From JAOUEA01 sp963790335 (GTDB taxonomy: Bacteria; Actinomycetota; UBA4738; HRBIN12): a stretch of DNA of 64,000 nt. This document shows, one piece after another, positions 17,964-26,949 of the stretch. The stretch is from contig CAWBOB010000006.1 in assembly GCA_963790335.1 (NCBI GenBank), forward strand, positions 140,396 through 204,395. The letters run 5' to 3'. A model generated the notes under the pieces. That model was not told the origin of the DNA. It saw nothing but the letters and a program-made list of their open reading frames with translations, and did not search any database. The first letter of the stretch is position 1, and each line of letters starts with the position of its first letter. The translations under genes and the position numbers were made by a program.

Positions 17964-19326
17964 ATGTGTCCGATGCCGAGGAGCCGTCCACGCTTGCGGG
18001 CAGCCGTTGCCGTGGTCTGCGTCGGGCTGGCCACGCTCGCGACCCATGGGTCCCCGGCCCGAGGGGTGGCGTCGGGACGACCGTCGGTGATCGCTCCCGG
18101 GGTCACGTACGAGCGGATCAAGGACGGGCAGGGTCCCTGGGTGATCCACGTGGTGCGGCTCGACCCCGATCAGGCATCGACCGTCGACCTCGCCGCGGGT
18201 GGCGCCACGATGGGAAGCTTCTCCCGCCCGAGCGAGATCGGCCGAGGGCGCCGGGCGCTCGTCGCGATCAACGGTGACTTCGGTCTGCTCTCGGGGCACC
18301 CGCTGCACCCGTTCGCCGTTGACGGATCGCTCATGGGCCGTGGCGCTCAGCGCGGCGTGAGCTTCGCCCTCACCCAGGACGAGACCGCGAGCTACCTCGG
18401 CCAGGAGCGTCTCGAGATCGTCGGGAAGGACGTGACGACATCGGCGCTCTTCGAGCTGGGCGGCTGGAACTCCGGCGCGCCCGATCTCGATGAGCTCGCC
18501 GGGTACACGAGCTACGGCGGGCGGGTCGAGCCGGTTCCCGGTCACGGCTGCGCTGCGAGACTGCTGCCCGACGGCGGGAGCCGCTGGAACGACCGGGGTG
18601 ACGGTGTCGCTCGTCACTACACGGTGGGTGCGCTCAGATGCGGGGAGGAGCCGCTTCCTGCGAAGCGTCGAAGTGTCGTAGCTGGCGTCGCGGCGCTGGG
18701 GAGCGGGAGCCACCACGCTCATGGGCATGAGCCGAGGCGACTCGATCCGGCTCTCGTGGTCGTTCGGGTGGACGCATGTGATGGACTCGATCGGCGGCAT
18801 GCCGCAGATCGTCGACGACGGGAGCAACGTCGCCACCCGGTGCGCGGCCCGCTTCTGCCGGCGTCATCCACGGACCGGTGTCGGCGTGACGGCCGACGGC
18901 ACCGTGCTGCTGGTCGTCGTCGACGGCCGTTCCGAGCGATCGGTCGGCATGTCGCTCGCGGAGCTCGGACGACGCTTCGTGTCCCTCGGTGCCGTCGAGG
19001 CGTTGAACCTCGACGGCGGCGGAAGCTCTGCGATGTGGATCAGGGGCAGCGGCATCGTGAACCGTCCCTCCGACCCCGGAGGGGAGCGCGCGGTCGTGAA
19101 CGCCATGGTGGTGCTGCCGGGCGAGGACGGGGGTGAGGCGGCGACGATGCGCTCGGCGCTCGCCGCGATGACGGTCGGCCGGTTCCCTCCTCCGTCGGCG
19201 GCGGCGATCGATCCCGGTTCGACGGGTGGGTTGGCCGATGCGTGGCTCCGAGGAGCGTTCGGTCCGTCGCGGCGAACGCCACCCTCCCTCATCCGGGCCG
19301 CGCGATCGTTCAGGTTCGGGCGGTAG
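17964..19326 (+). CDS. phosphodiester glycosidase family (NAGPA-like) exported protein, frameshifted
   Basis: Proteins of this family cleave sugar phosphodiesters and are usually exported. An N-terminal signal sequence (about residues 9-30) and the start of the domain (GVTYERIKDGQGPWVIHVVRLDP, RRALVAINGDF) lie in one frame. The hallmark EALNLDGGGSSAMWIRG lies in the +1 frame from about 18,716. The frames join near GGGAGCGGGAG at about 18,700-18,716, consistent with a one-base indel. Combined length is about 453 residues. The 3' end overlaps convergent glcF by 17 bp. Confidence 0.8.
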
Positions 19327-20640
19327 TCGCGGCCTCGTTCTCGCCGTCCCCGGCCGTCGCGCCCGCGGTCATCGCCGCGTCGAGCAGCTCGATGGGATGC
19401 ACGACATCGGCGGATGGACCCGGTTCCGCGAGACCGGCGCGAAGCTGCATCGTGCATCCCGGGTTCGCGCTCGCGACCACCGACGCTGCCGTATCACGCA
19501 CGGCGTCGGCCTTCTCGCGCTGCAGGCGCTCGGCGAGCTCGGGCTCCGTCACGTTGTAGAGGCCGGCGGCGCCGCAGCACCGATCGCCGTTCGCGATCTC
19601 GACCACCTGCACACCGGGGATCGCTGCGAGCAGCGCGCGCGGCTGCGCGTGGATGCCCTGTACGCGCAAGGCGTGGCAGGCGTCGTGGTAGGCGACGCGG
19701 GCGATGCCGATCGCGCCGAGCGGCACGTCGCCGAGCCCCTCGTCGAACAGGAACGCCATCACGTCACGCACCGGCAGCGGTGCGCCGTCGACGAGCTCGG
19801 GGTAGGAGCGCATGTGGGCGCCGCAGCCTGCTGCGTTCGCGACCACGTCGCCGGCGCCGGCGAAGACGCGTGCGTTCAACCGGGCCAGCCTCCGGGCGAC
19901 CTCGAGCCGTCCGTTGTGGGCCTGCAGCGCACCGCAGCACCGCTGGGCGCGAGGCACCGTGACGCGCCAGCCGCATCGAGCGAGCACGCGGATCGTCGCC
20001 AGGTTCACCAGGTGGAACCAGCGGTCCTGCACGCATCCGGAGAGCAGCGCCACCGTTCCGCGGAGCGTCAACGCCGTCGGCCGGCTCCGTGACGCGAGGC
20101 AGCCGCGCGAACGGCGCAGCGCGTCTCGGCACGATCGCGCGGATCCGTCGCGGCAAGAACGGTCTCGCGAGGGGCTGCAGCAGCGCGACGAGCCTTATCA
20201 ACGCCGGCCGAGGGAGCACGACGTCGAGACCGATCCATCGCAGCACGCGCGTGCCCACGCTGCGCGTCGGTTCGATCTCGGTGCGTGCGCGTTCCATCAT
20301 GCGGCCGAACGGCACGTGCGACGGGCAGACGTCCTCGCACGCACGGCAGACGAGGCAGCAGGTCCATGAACGTCGCGAACGTCTCGTCGACCTCGGCGAT
20401 GCCGTCGGCGACGGCGCGCATGGCCGTGATGCGCCCCCGGGGTGAGGCCGACTCCTCGCCGGTCAGCCGGTACGTCGGACAGTGCGGCAGACACAGGCCG
20501 CACGCCACGCAAGCGTCGAGGTCACCGTCGGCGGGGTGGTCGTCGCCGCGCCAGTTCGCACTGACGGCGCCCTCGCGCCCCACGAAACGAGCGCCCTCGG
20601 GAAGGTCGGTTCCCAGCGGGGCCGTGGCGTCGTCGTGCAT
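19310..20640 (-). CDS. glcF: glycolate oxidase iron-sulfur subunit-like protein, two frameshifts
   Basis: GlcF passes electrons from the flavin subunit through two [4Fe-4S] clusters. The N-terminus has CVACGLCLPHCPTYRLTGEE and, after a shift near 20,361, CLVCRACEDVCPSHVPFG. After a second shift near 20,072 the C-terminal half shows the two CCG-type motifs (RCCGALQAHNG, DRCCGAAGLYNV). Total length about 443 residues is normal. The flavin partners glcD and glcE are about 7 kb away on the same strand. Confidence 0.85.
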
Positions 20641-20704
20641 CGCTTCATCCTCACACGGCTGCCGGTGGTTTGACCGAGGTGCACGGTCTGCCTACCGTGC
20701 CGCC

Positions 20705-21514
20705 ATGACCGAGGGCGAGCGGCGGGAACGACGGTTCGGACGTCTCACCGACCAGGCCGAGGATGGCCTGCTCACGTACGGCTCGTACCTCAAGATCCCA
20801 GAGCTGCTGTCACTGCAGGAGCTGCGTTCTGACCCGCCCGTCCACGACGAGTTGCTCTTCATCGTGGTGCACCAGGCCTACGAGCTCTGGTTCAAGCAGC
20901 TCCTCTTCGAGTTGGAAGCCGCGCGCGACGCGATGGCCGCCGATCGCACCGCCCGCGCCCGGCACCTGCTCGCTCGGGTGCGCTCGATCGAACGCGTGCT
21001 GATCGAGCACATCCAGGTGCTGCAGACGATGACGCCCCAGGACTTCCTCGAGTTCCGGGCCGTGCTCACGCCTGCGAGCGGCTTCCAGTCGGCGCAGTTC
21101 CGTGAGCTCGAGTTCATCAGTGGTCTCAAGGACGAGCGGTTCCTCGACGACCTCGCCGCCGAGTCCGAGGAACGTGCGCGGCTCGAACGGCGGCTGCGGG
21201 AGCCGACCCTGTGGGAAGGGTTCGTCACGCTGATGCGGACGCACGGCTTCCCGATGCCCGACGACGATGCCGAGGCGCGAGCCGCATCGCTCGTCGCGAT
21301 GGCCCGGGAACACGGTGAGGTGTTCGCGGTGAGCGAGGGCCTGATGGACCACGACGAGACCCTCGCGCAGTGGCGCTTCCTGCACGTGCTGATGGTGGAA
21401 CGCGAGATCGGTGCGAGGCGCGGCACCGGTGGCTCGAGCGGCGTCGGCTACCTGCGCTCGACCCTCGACAAGCGCTGCTTCCCGGAGCTCTGGGGCCTGC
21501 GGAGCCACTTGTGA
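20705..21514 (+). CDS. kynA: tryptophan 2,3-dioxygenase
   Basis: This haem enzyme opens the tryptophan ring to N-formylkynurenine. The 269-residue protein contains FIVVHQAYELWFKQLLFEL (substrate-contact histidine), LQTMTPQDFLEFR, ASGFQSAQFRELE, the haem-ligand region QWRFLHVLMVEREIG, and GTGGSSGVGYL. A TACCGT box ends 6 nt before the ATG, so the mRNA is probably leaderless. A GYD protein and an aminotransferase follow on the same strand. Confidence 0.93.
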   Translation: MTEGERRERRFGRLTDQAEDGLLTYGSYLKIPELLSLQELRSDPPVHDELLFIVVHQAYELWFKQLLFELEAARDAMAADRTARARHLLARVRSIERVLIEHIQVLQTMTPQDFLEFRAVLTPASGFQSAQFRELEFISGLKDERFLDDLAAESEERARLERRLREPTLWEGFVTLMRTHGFPMPDDDAEARAASLVAMAREHGEVFAVSEGLMDHDETLAQWRFLHVLMVEREIGARRGTGGSSGVGYLRSTLDKRCFPELWGLRSHL

Positions 21515-21582
21515 CGGCGCCCTGCACCTGTCGTCGCTCCCTGGGATAGCATCGAGCACCATCGACGAAGGAGGCGGCGTTC

Positions 21583-21909
21583 GTGCCCTTCTACCTCACG
21601 CGGTTCAGCTACACGCCCGAGACATGGGAACGGCTCATCGAGAACCCGGAAGACCGGCGAGCCGCCGCGCAGCAGTACATCGAGTCCGTCGGCGGCACCC
21701 TGCACGGGTTCTGGTACGCGTTCGGAGATCACGACGCCTACAACCTGTGGGAGGCGCCCGACAACGTGTCGATGGCAGCCGTTGCGGTAGCGATCAGCGC
21801 GGGTGGGGCACTCAGCTCGCTCCAGACGACGGCGCTGCTGACGGTGGAGGAGACGCTGGACGCGCTCGGGAAGGCGCGTTCGGTGAAGTACAAGCCCCCT
21901 GGCAGCTAG
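21583..21909 (+). CDS. GYD-domain protein
   Basis: This 108-residue protein has the GYD-family ferredoxin-like pattern: FYLTRFSYTPETWERLIENPEDR, then GGTLHGFWYAFGDHDAYNLWEAPDN. The biochemical role of the family is not settled; it resembles small alpha-beta barrel proteins. The GTG start is preceded by GAAGGAGG. It lies between kynA and an aminotransferase, 7 nt upstream of the latter. Confidence 0.82.
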   Translation: MPFYLTRFSYTPETWERLIENPEDRRAAAQQYIESVGGTLHGFWYAFGDHDAYNLWEAPDNVSMAAVAVAISAGGALSSLQTTALLTVEETLDALGKARSVKYKPPGS

Positions 21910-21916
21910 GGCGCAA

Positions 21917-23201
21917 GTGACCCAAGGCGCGATCGTGAACTCGAAGGTGCGCGCCTCGGTCAAGGCATCGTCGTTCACCGAGTCGGTGATCCGCGACATG
22001 ACGCGCCTCGCCAACCAGCACGGTGCGATCAACCTGGGCCAAGGCTTCCCGGACTTCCCTGCGCCCGAGGAGCTGAAGGAAGCGGCGGCGCGAGCGATCG
22101 TCGACGACCACAACCAGTACCCGATCACATGGGGGGTGCCGGCGTTCCGCGAAGCGATCGCGGCTGCGTACGCGCGCGACTACGACATGACGGTCGACCC
22201 GGAGACGGAGATCTGCGTCACGTGCGGGTCGACCGAGGCCATGATCGCGTCGATGCTCGGCGTGCTCGACCCCGGCGACGAGGTCGTGGTCTTCGAGCCC
22301 TTCTACGAGAACTACGGGCCGGACACGATCATCACCGGAGCGGTGCCGAAGCTCGTTCGGCTGACACCACCCGACTGGACGTTCGACCCCGACGAGCTGC
22401 GCGCGGCGTTCGGGTCCCGCACCCGGGCGATCGTGATCAACTCGCCGAACAACCCCACGGGCAAGGTCTTCTCGCGGGCCGAGCTCACCGTGATCGCCGA
22501 TCTCTGCATCGAGCACGACGCGATCGCGATCACCGACGAGATCTACGAGCACATCACCTACGACGGTGCGGCGCACGTGCCGATCGCGACGCTTCCCGGC
22601 ATGGCCGACCGCACGATCACGATCAGCGCGCTCTCGAAGACCTACTCGGTGACCGGCTGGCGCGTGGGATGGGCGATCGCGGCGCCGCCGTTGATGGCCG
22701 GCATCAGGCCGGTGCACGACTTCCTCACCGTGGCGGCTGCGGCGCCGCTGCAGGTCGCGGGTATCACCGCGCTCGGCTTGCCGGCGAGCGTACCACGATG
22801 ACATGCGCGCCGAGTACGCCGAGCGACGCGACGTGATGCTGCGGGTGCTCGCCGAGAGCGGGTTCGAGGTCGCGTCCCCGCCCGCCGGGGCCTACTACGT
22901 GATGGCCGACTGCTCGCACCTCGGACTCGGCGATGACGTCGCCACGGCGCGACACCTCGTCGAGCACGTCGGTGTGGCAGCCGTGCCGGGCTCGTCGTTC
23001 GTCGAGCATGCCGCCGACGGCGCGCACCTGCTGCGGTTCGCGTTCTGCAAGCGCGTCGAGACGCTCGAGGCCGCCGGCGAGCGGCTGGTTGCCGCCTTCG
23101 GGTCGGGAGAAGCTAGTCTGAACGAGACTAGCTGGGTCCCCGCTGCGTGCCGGGCGACAACGCGTCGCGCAGCAGTTCGAGTCCTCGCGGCTGCACCTTG
23201 A
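21917..23201 (+). CDS. class I/II PLP-dependent aminotransferase (kynurenine/aspartate type), frameshifted
   Basis: A fold-type I aminotransferase. Visible are the N-terminal INLGQGFPDFPAPEEL, the NNPTGKVFSRAEL turn, ITDEIYEHI, and the PLP lysine in ISALSKTYSVTGWRVGW. The frame breaks at about 22,789 (GCGAGCGTACC): dropping one base gives LPASYHDDMRAEYAERR and the C-terminal domain. With kynA next door a kynurenine or other aromatic donor is plausible. The frame stays open to 23,201, overlapping arsR by 74 bp, so the natural stop may be earlier and masked by another indel. Confidence 0.82.
23111..23133. repeat. CTAG dyad, copy 1
   Basis: Perfect 9-bp arms AGCTAGTCT (23111-23119) and AGACTAGCT (23125-23133) are separated by 5 bp. 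The dyad covers the arsR stop codon and lies where arsR and the aminotransferase gene converge. The same core with the same 5-bp gap recurs at 46648 and 60077. Confidence 0.8.
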
Positions 23202-23484
23202 AGAAGGCCCACCGGCCACGCTGCTCGCGGGTCAGCAGCCCGGCCTCCGTGAGCACCTTCAGGTGGTGACTGACCGTCGGCTGGGAGAGTCCGAGCGGTT
23301 CGGTGAGATCGCAGACGCAGCGCTCGCCGGCCGCCGAGATCAGGCTCAGCAGGCGCAGGCGAGCGGGGTCGGCGACGACGCGGAGGCCCGACGCGAGCCG
23401 CTCGGCGTCGGCTTCCGAGAGCGGAGCGGAAGCGAGCGGTACACAGCAGCGTTCGTCGATCACCGCGATCTCTCGGATGGCCAT
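23128..23484 (-). CDS. arsR: ArsR-family metalloregulator
   Basis: This 118-residue repressor has the arsenic/metal-sensing pair CVC in GERCVCDLTEPLGLSQPTVSHHLKVL, directly on the recognition-helix entry as in ArsR. An additional Cys-Cys pair sits in the N-terminal extension (VIDERCCVPL). ATG 23484 is used; an in-frame ATG at 23493 would add three residues. A TACGTT box (23524-23519) is a likely -10, overlapped by the dyad at 23522-23541. That layout suggests autorepression, relieved by arsenite, antimonite or another thiophilic metal. Confidence 0.9.
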   Translation of the reverse strand: MAIREIAVIDERCCVPLASAPLSEADAERLASGLRVVADPARLRLLSLISAAGERCVCDLTEPLGLSQPTVSHHLKVLTEAGLLTREQRGRWAFFKVQPRGLELLRDALSPGTQRGPS

Positions 23485-23521
23485 ACACCACATATTGACA
23501 CCGGTCGATGCATCTGGCAAC

Positions 23522-23541
23522 GTATCGAGCGTGGTCGATAC
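23522..23541. promoter_or_regulatory. putative ArsR operator
   Basis: GTATCGA (23522-23528) and TCGATAC (23535-23541) form a perfect 7-bp dyad with a 6-bp gap, in the spacer between arsR and the divergent mini-ORF. It overlaps the likely arsR -10. A consensus -35 hexamer TTGACA lies at 23495-23500 on the plus strand, but only a weak -10 (CAACGT) follows at 17 bp. Confidence 0.6.
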
Positions 23542-23594
23542 ATCGCGAACGTCGGGCCGGCGACGGCGGAACTGCATGAGAGGAGGTGCTGTCG

Positions 23595-23636
23595 ATGGTG
23601 TTCGATGATCCGTGTTGCCCGGAAGGCTGCTGCTGA
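23595..23636 (+). CDS. 13-residue cysteine-rich micro-ORF (MVFDDPCCPEGCC)
   Basis: ATG at 23595 is preceded by GAGAGGAGG with an 8-nt gap, as strong a Shine-Dalgarno as any in the window. The thirteen codons end with TGA at 23634-23636 and encode two vicinal cysteine pairs. A long hairpin starts 12 nt after the stop. It is transcribed divergently from arsR and shares the putative operator. Possible roles are a thiol-rich metal-binding peptide, a leader peptide or a translated regulatory RNA. No family is recognised, and existence as a protein is inference. Confidence 0.45.
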   Translation: MVFDDPCCPEGCC

Positions 23637-23647
23637 TCGCAGGTTGA

Positions 23648-23690
23648 GACCGAGTCAGGCCGTCGCGGACGCGCGCGGCCGGGCTCGGTC
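23648..23690. terminator. long two-part hairpin after the micro-ORF
   Basis: GACCGAG (23648-23654) pairs with CTCGGTC (23684-23690), and the inner GGCCG (23658-23662) pairs with CGGCC (23676-23680), separated by a symmetric 3x3 internal loop. It can end the micro-ORF transcript and also the convergent PPOX gene, whose stop is at 23696. Confidence 0.65.
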
Positions 23691-23695
23691 GCCCC

Positions 23696-24088
23696 TCATT
23701 CCCCCATGCGTGCGACGCCGTCGACCGCGATGCGTACGATCACCCGTTGCTGATCGGGGCGATGGTCGCCGTACACGTCGGCGCCGGTGTACTTCTTCGC
23801 GAGGAAGTCGATGTGCGCGTCCGCTCCCTCGTGCACGAAGTCGGTGACGTGCCCGCGCAGCATCAATTGGTGGTACGGATCGCCTTCGTCGAACAGGCAG
23901 ACGGCGACCCGCGGATCACGCCGCATGTTCTCGGTCTTGGTGCGGCCTTCGGCGGTGTTCACGAGCACGGTGTCGCCGTCGACGTCGATCCACACGATCG
24001 ACACCTGCGGTGCGCCGTCTGCCATCGTGGTGGCGAGGCTCGCGAAGTTCTTGCCCTGCAGCAAGGCTCGGTCGTCATCGGTCAGCAT
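23696..24088 (-). CDS. PPOX-class oxidoreductase, probably F420-dependent
   Basis: This 130-residue split-barrel flavin/deazaflavin protein has the family flow LLQGKNFASLATTMADGAPQVSIVWIDVDGDTVLVNT, then GRTKTENMRRDPRVAVCLFDEGDPY. The actinobacterial members of this pattern usually use coenzyme F420. ATG 24088 is preceded by GGAGAGAGG. The substrate is unknown. Confidence 0.85.
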   Translation of the reverse strand: MLTDDDRALLQGKNFASLATTMADGAPQVSIVWIDVDGDTVLVNTAEGRTKTENMRRDPRVAVCLFDEGDPYHQLMLRGHVTDFVHEGADAHIDFLAKKYTGADVYGDHRPDQQRVIVRIAVDGVARMGE

Positions 24089-24163
24089 CGAGATCCTCTC
24101 TCCAGTGATCGGCGACGACAGCATGCACCATCGCCCGACGTCGCGACGGGAGCCGGAGAACCC

Positions 24164-24442
24164 TCAGTCTTGATCCACGATCTCGGTGTCGGAGCCCTCG
24201 TCGATCGCATCGGCGTCGATCGGAACGGCGGTGCCGGCCCCTGCACCATCTCGTACCGACTCGACGAGCCTGCGAACCCCGTACAGCGTGAGCATCAGGC
24301 CGAGCGCGAACACCGGCAGCGGCCACACCCGGGAGGGGCGCAGGTCGGGCACGTCGAGGTCGCCCCACAAGAGCGTCGCCGCGAGGACAGCTGTCGCGAG
24401 GCCGACGACGAACGAGAACGGATCGAACCGGTGGGGCCTCAT
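24164..24442 (-). CDS. small two-TM membrane protein
   Basis: A 92-residue protein with two hydrophobic helices (about residues 8-24 and 37-55) and an acidic C-terminal tail (DADAIDEGSDTEIVDQD). Its ATG overlaps the stop of the PspC-domain gene by ATGA, so it is translated with it and probably acts in the same envelope-stress module. No family name is recognised. Confidence 0.7.
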   Translation of the reverse strand: MRPHRFDPFSFVVGLATAVLAATLLWGDLDVPDLRPSRVWPLPVFALGLMLTLYGVRRLVESVRDGAGAGTAVPIDADAIDEGSDTEIVDQD

Positions 24443-25638
24443 CGCGCCGAGCTCCTGTCGACGTGGTTGATGCGCACCGCGCCGATCGACACGGTGGCGT
24501 GGATACTCACCACGCCAGGCGTCGATCCTTCCCGCGATCCCGACATCCACCAGATCGGTTGCGCGAACCCGCCGCGTGCCCGCGCCTCCCGGCAGCATCG
24601 GTGCACGTTGGATCGCGAGATCCGGGAATGCAGGATCTGCGTCGTGCCAAGTCCGACGCTGCCAGTGAGCTCCACCGTGATGTCATCGGGGATGTTGAGC
24701 GTCAGCATGCCGGCACCGACGTGCACCCGTAGGGTGCCCGATTCGCCCTCGCGAAGACCCATCAGATCGACGGTCATCTCCCCGCCCGCGAGACGACGCT
24801 CCACCGATCCGTCGAACGAGCGGATCGCCACCGTGCGGTCACCGATACCGTCGTCGAGGTCGATGTGGAGCACGGTGAGCACCAAGGCGAATGGCGCGAC
24901 GAGCATCACGGGGAGCACGAGCCAGCGAGCCCGGCCCACGAACCCACCGACGGCGAGCCCGGCGCCGAGGATGAGCAGCAGCAGCGCCGCGGCGTCGGCG
25001 ACGGCGAAGGTGACCGCGCCCGCCAGATCGAGCAGGGTCGCGAGGGCGATAACCACGAGTCCCGCGCCGAGCGTGAGTGGCCCGAGGAAGGAGCGCTCGC
25101 GATGGCGACGTGTCCATCCTGTCGGGCGCGTCGATGCCGGCAGCGAGGCCGGAGGAAGGTCGGTCTCCTGGCCGGGCACCGGCGGGGTCGGCATCCCAGG
25201 AGGCGAGCCCGGGCCCAGGTTCGGTGCGCTCGTCCGCGACTCGGGGGCCGGTTCCCGTAGGAACAGCAGCGCACCCAGGGCGATCAACCCGAGCGCGACC
25301 ACGAGTGAGCGGTTGAGCCAGCCGGCCTGACCGGCGAACAGCAGCGCCCCGAACGCGACCAGTCCGACGCCGAACCAGATCGGCGCCTGCGGGAAGCGGC
25401 GTGCCGTGCGCCGCGCCGCGCTCTCGGGCAGGTCGGCTCGCGGCAGGAGCCACCAGAGGAACGCGTACACGATCGCCCCGAGCCCAGCGAGGGGGGTCGT
25501 TGCCACGAATGCGACGCGGACCACCCACACCGGCACGGCTGCGTGATCGGCGATGCCGCTCGCGACGCCGGCGACCCAACGATGATCGGGCCGGCGCGAC
25601 CACCGCATGCGCTCGTCGCGGCCCGGCGTCGTCTGCAT
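24439..25638 (-). CDS. PspC-domain membrane protein with LiaF-like C-terminus
   Basis: An N-terminal PspC domain (RRPDHRWVAGVASGIADHAAVPVWVVRVAFV) is followed by six or so TM segments and an external beta-helical part (IRSFDGSVERRLAGGEMTVDL ... VSIHATVSIGAVRIN) like the LiaF/DUF4097 fold. About 399 residues from ATG 25638; an upstream ATG at 25683 is also possible. The gene is divergent from a PspC-histidine kinase/LuxR pair, which fits a LiaFSR-like envelope-stress system with this protein as modulator. The stretch around 24,550-24,640 (HRCCREARARGG) looks unlike the family. Confidence 0.8.
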   Translation of the reverse strand: MQTTPGRDERMRWSRRPDHRWVAGVASGIADHAAVPVWVVRVAFVATTPLAGLGAIVYAFLWWLLPRADLPESAARRTARRFPQAPIWFGVGLVAFGALLFAGQAGWLNRSLVVALGLIALGALLFLREPAPESRTSAPNLGPGSPPGMPTPPVPGQETDLPPASLPASTRPTGWTRRHRERSFLGPLTLGAGLVVIALATLLDLAGAVTFAVADAAALLLLILGAGLAVGGFVGRARWLVLPVMLVAPFALVLTVLHIDLDDGIGDRTVAIRSFDGSVERRLAGGEMTVDLMGLREGESGTLRVHVGAGMLTLNIPDDITVELTGSVGLGTTQILHSRISRSNVHRCCREARARGGFAQPIWWMSGSREGSTPGVVSIHATVSIGAVRINHVDRSSAR

Positions 25639-25767
25639 GGGGTGAGTCTGCCCACGCGCTCGAGCGTTCGGCATCGGGGTCATCCCGGGAAGAACCCTGA
25701 GAACCCGGTCCCGTGCTCAGGCATGTTCCCGATGGCGGGCTCCGTCGGTGGCGTGCGAACATCGGTC

Positions 25768-26949
25768 ATGGCCGCGAGCGGTTCTGCATCGACCTGGCGT
25801 CTGCGTCGGAGCTCGGGCGACCGGGTCCTGCTCGGTGTCGCCGGAGGCATCGGGGAGCGGATCGGCGTCGACCCACTCGTCGTTCGGCTCGGGTTCGTGC
25901 TGCTGACCCTCGCCGGTGGTGTCGGCGCCGTGGCGTACCTGGCGTGTGTGATGGCGTCGGTCGAACCCGCCGAGGACGAGACACGTGTCGTTCGCGCGGC
26001 CGGCGGACGACGCACCGTGGCGGTCGTGCTGCTGCTGTCGGGATCGCTGCTGCTGCTTCGTGAAGCCGGGCTCTGGCTGGGTGACGACGTCGTGGTCCCC
26101 GTCGCGCTGGCGGTCGTGGGCTCCATGGTGCTGTGGACGCGTGCCACGATCGGCCGCTCCCATCTGGCCCGGCTGCTCTCACGCAGCTCGACCGGGACCG
26201 TGCGGTTCGTGGCCGGCGGGGTGCTCATCGCGGTCGGCGTCGTCGTCTTCGTCATCGTGGGACGCCGGTCGGGGCTGTTGACGAACGCACCCGCTGCGGT
26301 CGCGGCCGCCCTCGTGGTGGTCGGGGTCGTGATCGGACCGTGGATGAGCCGCCTCGCCAGGGAGGTGAGGATCGAGCGGCGTGACCGCATCCGCTCGGAG
26401 GAACGCGCGACGCTCGCGGCGCATCTGCACGATTCGGTGTTGCAGACGCTGGCTCTGATCCAGCGAGCCGACGATCCGAGACGCATGGCGAGCCTGGCGC
26501 GGACGCAGGAGCGCGAACTCCGTGGGTGGCTCTACGGCCGCCCGCCCGCCACCGAACCCAGCACGCTGGCGTCCGCGATCGAGTCCGTCGTGGATCAGAC
26601 CGAGCGTGAGTACGGCGTGCCGGTCGAATCGGTCGTCGTCGGCGACACGCGGATCGACGGGGCGGCCGGTGCCCTCGTCGCGGCGGCGCGCGAGGCGTTG
26701 GTCAACGCCGCCCGCCACTCGGGCGCGCGGTCGGTCTCGCTGTTCGTCGAGGTCGAGCCAGGATCGATCACCGCGTTCATCCGAGATCAGGGTGTCGGTT
26801 TCCAGCGGGCCGAGATCGCGCTCGATCGCCGCGGCATCGCGGACTCGATCGAGGGAAGGATCGACCGCTCCGGCGGCGACGTGTCGATCACGTCTGCCGA
26901 AGGCCGCGGCACGGAGGTTCGGCTCGTCGTGCCGAGGGCGGCGACGTGA
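25768..26949 (+). CDS. PspC-domain sensor histidine kinase (LiaS/DesK type)
   Basis: This 393-residue kinase starts with a PspC domain (RSSGDRVLLGVAGGIGERIGVDPLVVRLGFV), then four or five TM helices, then the HisKA_3 phosphorylation site LAAHLHDSVLQTLALIQR and an HATPase domain (AREALVNAARHSGA, DQGVGF). Such kinases report cell-envelope damage to a LuxR-type partner. The stop overlaps the GTG start of the response regulator (GTGA). ATG 25768 is chosen as the last start before the PspC domain. Confidence 0.88.
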   Translation: MAASGSASTWRLRRSSGDRVLLGVAGGIGERIGVDPLVVRLGFVLLTLAGGVGAVAYLACVMASVEPAEDETRVVRAAGGRRTVAVVLLLSGSLLLLREAGLWLGDDVVVPVALAVVGSMVLWTRATIGRSHLARLLSRSSTGTVRFVAGGVLIAVGVVVFVIVGRRSGLLTNAPAAVAAALVVVGVVIGPWMSRLAREVRIERRDRIRSEERATLAAHLHDSVLQTLALIQRADDPRRMASLARTQERELRGWLYGRPPATEPSTLASAIESVVDQTEREYGVPVESVVVGDTRIDGAAGALVAAAREALVNAARHSGARSVSLFVEVEPGSITAFIRDQGVGFQRAEIALDRRGIADSIEGRIDRSGGDVSITSAEGRGTEVRLVVPRAAT

